Positions 62,365 to 64,000 of a stretch of 64,000 nucleotides of DNA are shown here, piece by piece. Under the pieces are notes generated by a model that was not told the DNA's origin, did not search any database, and saw only the letters and a list, made by a program, of their open reading frames with translations. Source of the DNA: Paraburkholderia madseniana. Its GTDB lineage: Bacteria > Pseudomonadota > Gammaproteobacteria > Burkholderiales > Burkholderiaceae. The DNA lies in contig NZ_VOSW01000050.1 in the NCBI RefSeq assembly GCF_009690905.1, positions 1 to 64,000 of the forward strand. The letters run 5' to 3'. The translations under genes and the position numbers were made by a program. Numbering within the stretch: position 1 is the stretch's first letter; the number at the start of each line of letters is the position of its first letter.

Positions 62365-62733
62365 CTAGATATTCCGACGCTGCCGCCTCAGGCGACCTTC
62401 GCGCGCGTATTCCATCTGGCCCTCGGTGCGCACGGCGAGCTTTTCCTGTTCGGCGCGGCTCATCTGCCGCGTATCGTCGATATCACCCACACGCAGCACT
62501 TCCTGCGCGATCCGTATGCGTAACGTCATTAATGGTTCGCCGCGTTCGACCAGCGTGCGGTCGGCGGCGCGCGCCTGCTGGACGCCGCTGTCGATCAGGT
62601 TGCGCAACTCCAGCAGCGTGAGCCGCTGCCGTTGAATCTCGAGGATGAGGCGCTGGATGGCCTGCTCGTCGCGCGTGCGCCACCAGGCGCGCAGTTCGGC
62701 GAGCGTGGGAGGGTCGAAGGGAGGGAGGCGCAT
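62365..62733 (-). CDS. Unknown protein under a LexA box
   Basis: 122 residues, soluble, highly charged and helical: MRLPPFDPPTLAELRAWWRT, RDEQAIQRLILEIQRQRLTL, then an Arg/Glu-rich second half (MSRAEQEKLAVRTEGQMEYA). No family is recognised. A near-perfect LexA box ends 16 bp before the ATG, so the gene is very likely SOS-induced. The sequence is of a type that binds nucleic acid or a protein partner by coiled coil. Confidence 0.75.
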   Translation of the reverse strand: MRLPPFDPPTLAELRAWWRTRDEQAIQRLILEIQRQRLTLLELRNLIDSGVQQARAADRTLVERGEPLMTLRIRIAQEVLRVGDIDDTRQMSRAEQEKLAVRTEGQMEYAREGRLRRQRRNI

Positions 62734-62748
62734 TGTTCAGACGAAAAG

Positions 62749-62768
62749 TACTGTATATATGTACAGTA
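62749..62768. promoter_or_regulatory. LexA (SOS) box
   Basis: TACTGTATATATGTACAGTA: CTGT-N8-ACAG with outer T-A dyads, matching the proteobacterial LexA consensus at 19 of 20 positions. It lies 16-35 bp before the start of the 122-residue gene on the minus strand; nothing credible is transcribed from its other side. Confidence 0.9.
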
Positions 62769-62847
62769 TATCCCGTCTTTTTACAGAACCGCGTAGCGCA
62801 CGTTGACCTGCTCGCAGCCCCTACAGCAGGGGCGTTACAACGCTCGC

Positions 62848-62931
62848 TCAGGTGAGCGCGAGCATGATGGAGCTGGAGATCACGATGATGAAAAGACAGG
62901 CAGCGGTCAGTACGTCGTACGGATAGTTCAT
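62848..62931 (-). CDS. 27-residue membrane peptide (candidate)
   Basis: ATG at 62931: MNYPYDVLTAACLFIIVISS, then SIMLALT. A single hydrophobic helix with no tail and a weak ribosome site. It resembles tiny membrane proteins but could be chance. The rest of the 300-bp gap 62769-63074 shows nothing. Confidence 0.3.
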   Translation of the reverse strand: MNYPYDVLTAACLFIIVISSSIMLALT

Positions 62932-63074
62932 GTCGAAACCATGACGTGTCGGGCGAATCAACGCATCATAGGCATAAACGTTCGCCGTGACTGTCAAGCA
63001 TTGCAAAGGCCCGGCTACCCTCGGCCGCCCGTGATCTGAACGGAAACCGAACGACGCGAGCGAACCCCTTCCGC

Positions 63075-63755
63075 CTAGCGTCCACGTCCCTTCGCTGTGG
63101 TTTTGCCCGTTGCCGGCACAGGTAACGCGCCCGCATTGCCACATATCAACGCCACCCCTGCAACCGCCGTCGCCCGCAGCGACGCGCGCGAATCGCCTGC
63201 GCGGGCGCGTAACGCGAGGCTGTGCAAAATCGCCGATGCGATCTTTGCGAGAAGGGGCGGTTGCGCATCGGCGGCCAGTTCGCCTGCGGCCTGCGCCAGC
63301 TTTAAGCGTTTCTCGAAGGCCTTGTCGTAGGTGCGCAATCCCTCGGCTAGCGCTGCGCGGACTTCGGCGTCATCCACCGCTTCGACCGCGGCGGTACCGA
63401 TCATGAAGCAGCCGAGCGGATCGCCGTCGGCGGGCAGGTACCACGCGAGCGCGCCGTCATAAACGCGCAGCAGGGCCTGCGGCAATGGCAGGTCTTCGCC
63501 GAGTGCATGAACCATCGCGAGCCGGCCGGCCTCGATATAACGTTCGAGCGTGGTCAGATACAACGCATGTTTGTCGCCGAATGCACCGTACAGACTCGGG
63601 CGGTTCATACCGGTCGCGGTGCTCAGTTGATCCAGCGAGGTGCCCGCATAGCCGCTGCGCCAGAACACGTCTCTTGCATCGGCGAGCGCCTGGTCGGAAT
63701 CATAGGCACGCGGACGGCCGCGCGGGCGGACCTCTTTTTTTGTACTGGTCTGCAT
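63075..63755 (-). CDS. TetR-family regulator
   Basis: 226 residues from the ATG at 63755. HTH: YDSDQALADARDVFWRSGYA, GTSLDQLSTATGMNRPSLYG-AFGDKHALY. C-terminal ligand domain of the TetR_C type (GCFMIGTAAVEAVDDAEVRA). Divergent from the glutathione S-transferase gene; a long inverted repeat overlaps its own start codon, suggesting autorepression. Confidence 0.9.
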   Translation of the reverse strand: MQTSTKKEVRPRGRPRAYDSDQALADARDVFWRSGYAGTSLDQLSTATGMNRPSLYGAFGDKHALYLTTLERYIEAGRLAMVHALGEDLPLPQALLRVYDGALAWYLPADGDPLGCFMIGTAAVEAVDDAEVRAALAEGLRTYDKAFEKRLKLAQAAGELAADAQPPLLAKIASAILHSLALRARAGDSRASLRATAVAGVALICGNAGALPVPATGKTTAKGRGR

Positions 63756-63794
63756 AAAAATATGGCGGAAGTGATTTATATGCAATATAGTACA
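63741..63794. promoter_or_regulatory. Candidate TetR operator
   Basis: TGTACT-GGTC-TGCATA (63741-63756) mirrors TATGCA-ATAT-AGTACA (63779-63794): six-base blocks with the same 4-base gap, arranged as an inverted repeat. The left arm covers the TetR start codon. Confidence 0.7.
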
Positions 63795-63820
63795 AAAACA
63801 CCAACGACAGGGGATTCCCC

Positions 63821-64000
63821 ATGGATCTGTACTTCTCGCCGCTCGCTTGTTCACTGGCCACCCGAATCGCGTTGTACGAGGCGGGGGCGCAGGCTGGGTT
63901 CATTCAGGTCGACACGAAGTCGAAACAGTTGTCGGACGGCTCGGACTTCTATCCGATCAGTCCGCTCGGGCAGGTGCCGGTGCTGCGTACGGACGAAGGC
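63821..64000 (+). CDS. Glutathione S-transferase, N-terminal part (cut by window end)
   Basis: 60 codons seen from the ATG at 63821 (ACAGGGGATTCCCC upstream). Thioredoxin-fold GST start: MDLYFSPLACSLATRIALYE, the family's catalytic Cys/Ser at the first helix. ISPLGQVPVLRTDEG is the glutathione-binding loop (cis-Pro in QVPVL). The rest is beyond the window. Divergent from TetR and probably its target, a common detox arrangement. Confidence 0.9.
   Translation, partial: MDLYFSPLACSLATRIALYEAGAQAGFIQVDTKSKQLSDGSDFYPISPLGQVPVLRTDEG

Overview
The window looks like accessory-to-core chromosome DNA of a beta-proteobacterium of the Burkholderiaceae, most likely Paraburkholderia or a close relative. 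The reasons are the GC-rich coding style, the Burkholderia-type H-NS proteins, DUF4148/DUF3562/DUF2442/DUF1488 small proteins, a 42-residue MFS small subunit beside an OFA transporter, and an Frc-type oxalate cluster. No rRNA, tRNA, CRISPR array, prophage structural gene or integrase was seen.

1-20 kb is a patchwork of small, mostly unlinked genes with stress or envelope flavour (PRC-barrel, DUF2442, a His-rich exported peptide, DUF4148, a Gly/His lipoprotein, DUF429, an LprI-like protein, CHAD, DUF3562). It also holds a three-headed H-NS protein with a histone-H1-like tail, a CoiA-like nuclease, a methyltransferase, a divergent extra Hfq and an unrecognised 444-residue protein. Gene decay is common here: a frameshifted EAL fragment, a GGDEF fragment with a stop codon inside its active-site motif, an ArsB-like fragment joined head-on to it, a truncated paralogue of a 72-residue protein, and a duplicated 74-residue gene whose second copy carries a stop and runs in frame into the 444-residue gene.

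20.4-23.1 kb is an IS21-family element (istA, istB, terminal arrays of 23-bp repeats). 23.3-34.9 kb is accessory DNA: two lipoproteins, a J-domain/RDD membrane protein, a 387-residue protein with a possible DNA-binding N-terminus, a UDG-like protein and a nucleotidyltransferase. These are followed by a gene graveyard with remnants of a reverse transcriptase, a CFI-box protein and an OLD-family ATPase. This resembles a decaying defence island, but no complete known system is present.

34.9-43.6 kb is orderly: an acyltransferase facing OpgC, a tannase/feruloyl esterase overlapping opgC, an ABC-2 exporter pair, a LuxR solo and an AraC regulator.

44.2-59 kb is a carboxylate/oxalate catabolic region. 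It holds DUF3830, two OFA-type transporters (one with its small subunit), an MHS-family symporter, a GntR regulator, formyl-CoA:oxalate CoA-transferase (frc), an FAH-family hydrolase, a PntB-like membrane fragment, two LysR regulators, an aldehyde dehydrogenase and a PanE-like reductase. Three copies of one sequence motif, before the gntR unit and before frc, look like the GntR operator. Oxalyl-CoA decarboxylase is not in the window. 59.3-64 kb is ordinary: two LysE/RhtB exporters, a lipoprotein, a YigZ protein, an unknown gene under a near-perfect LexA box, and a TetR/GST divergent pair cut by the window end.
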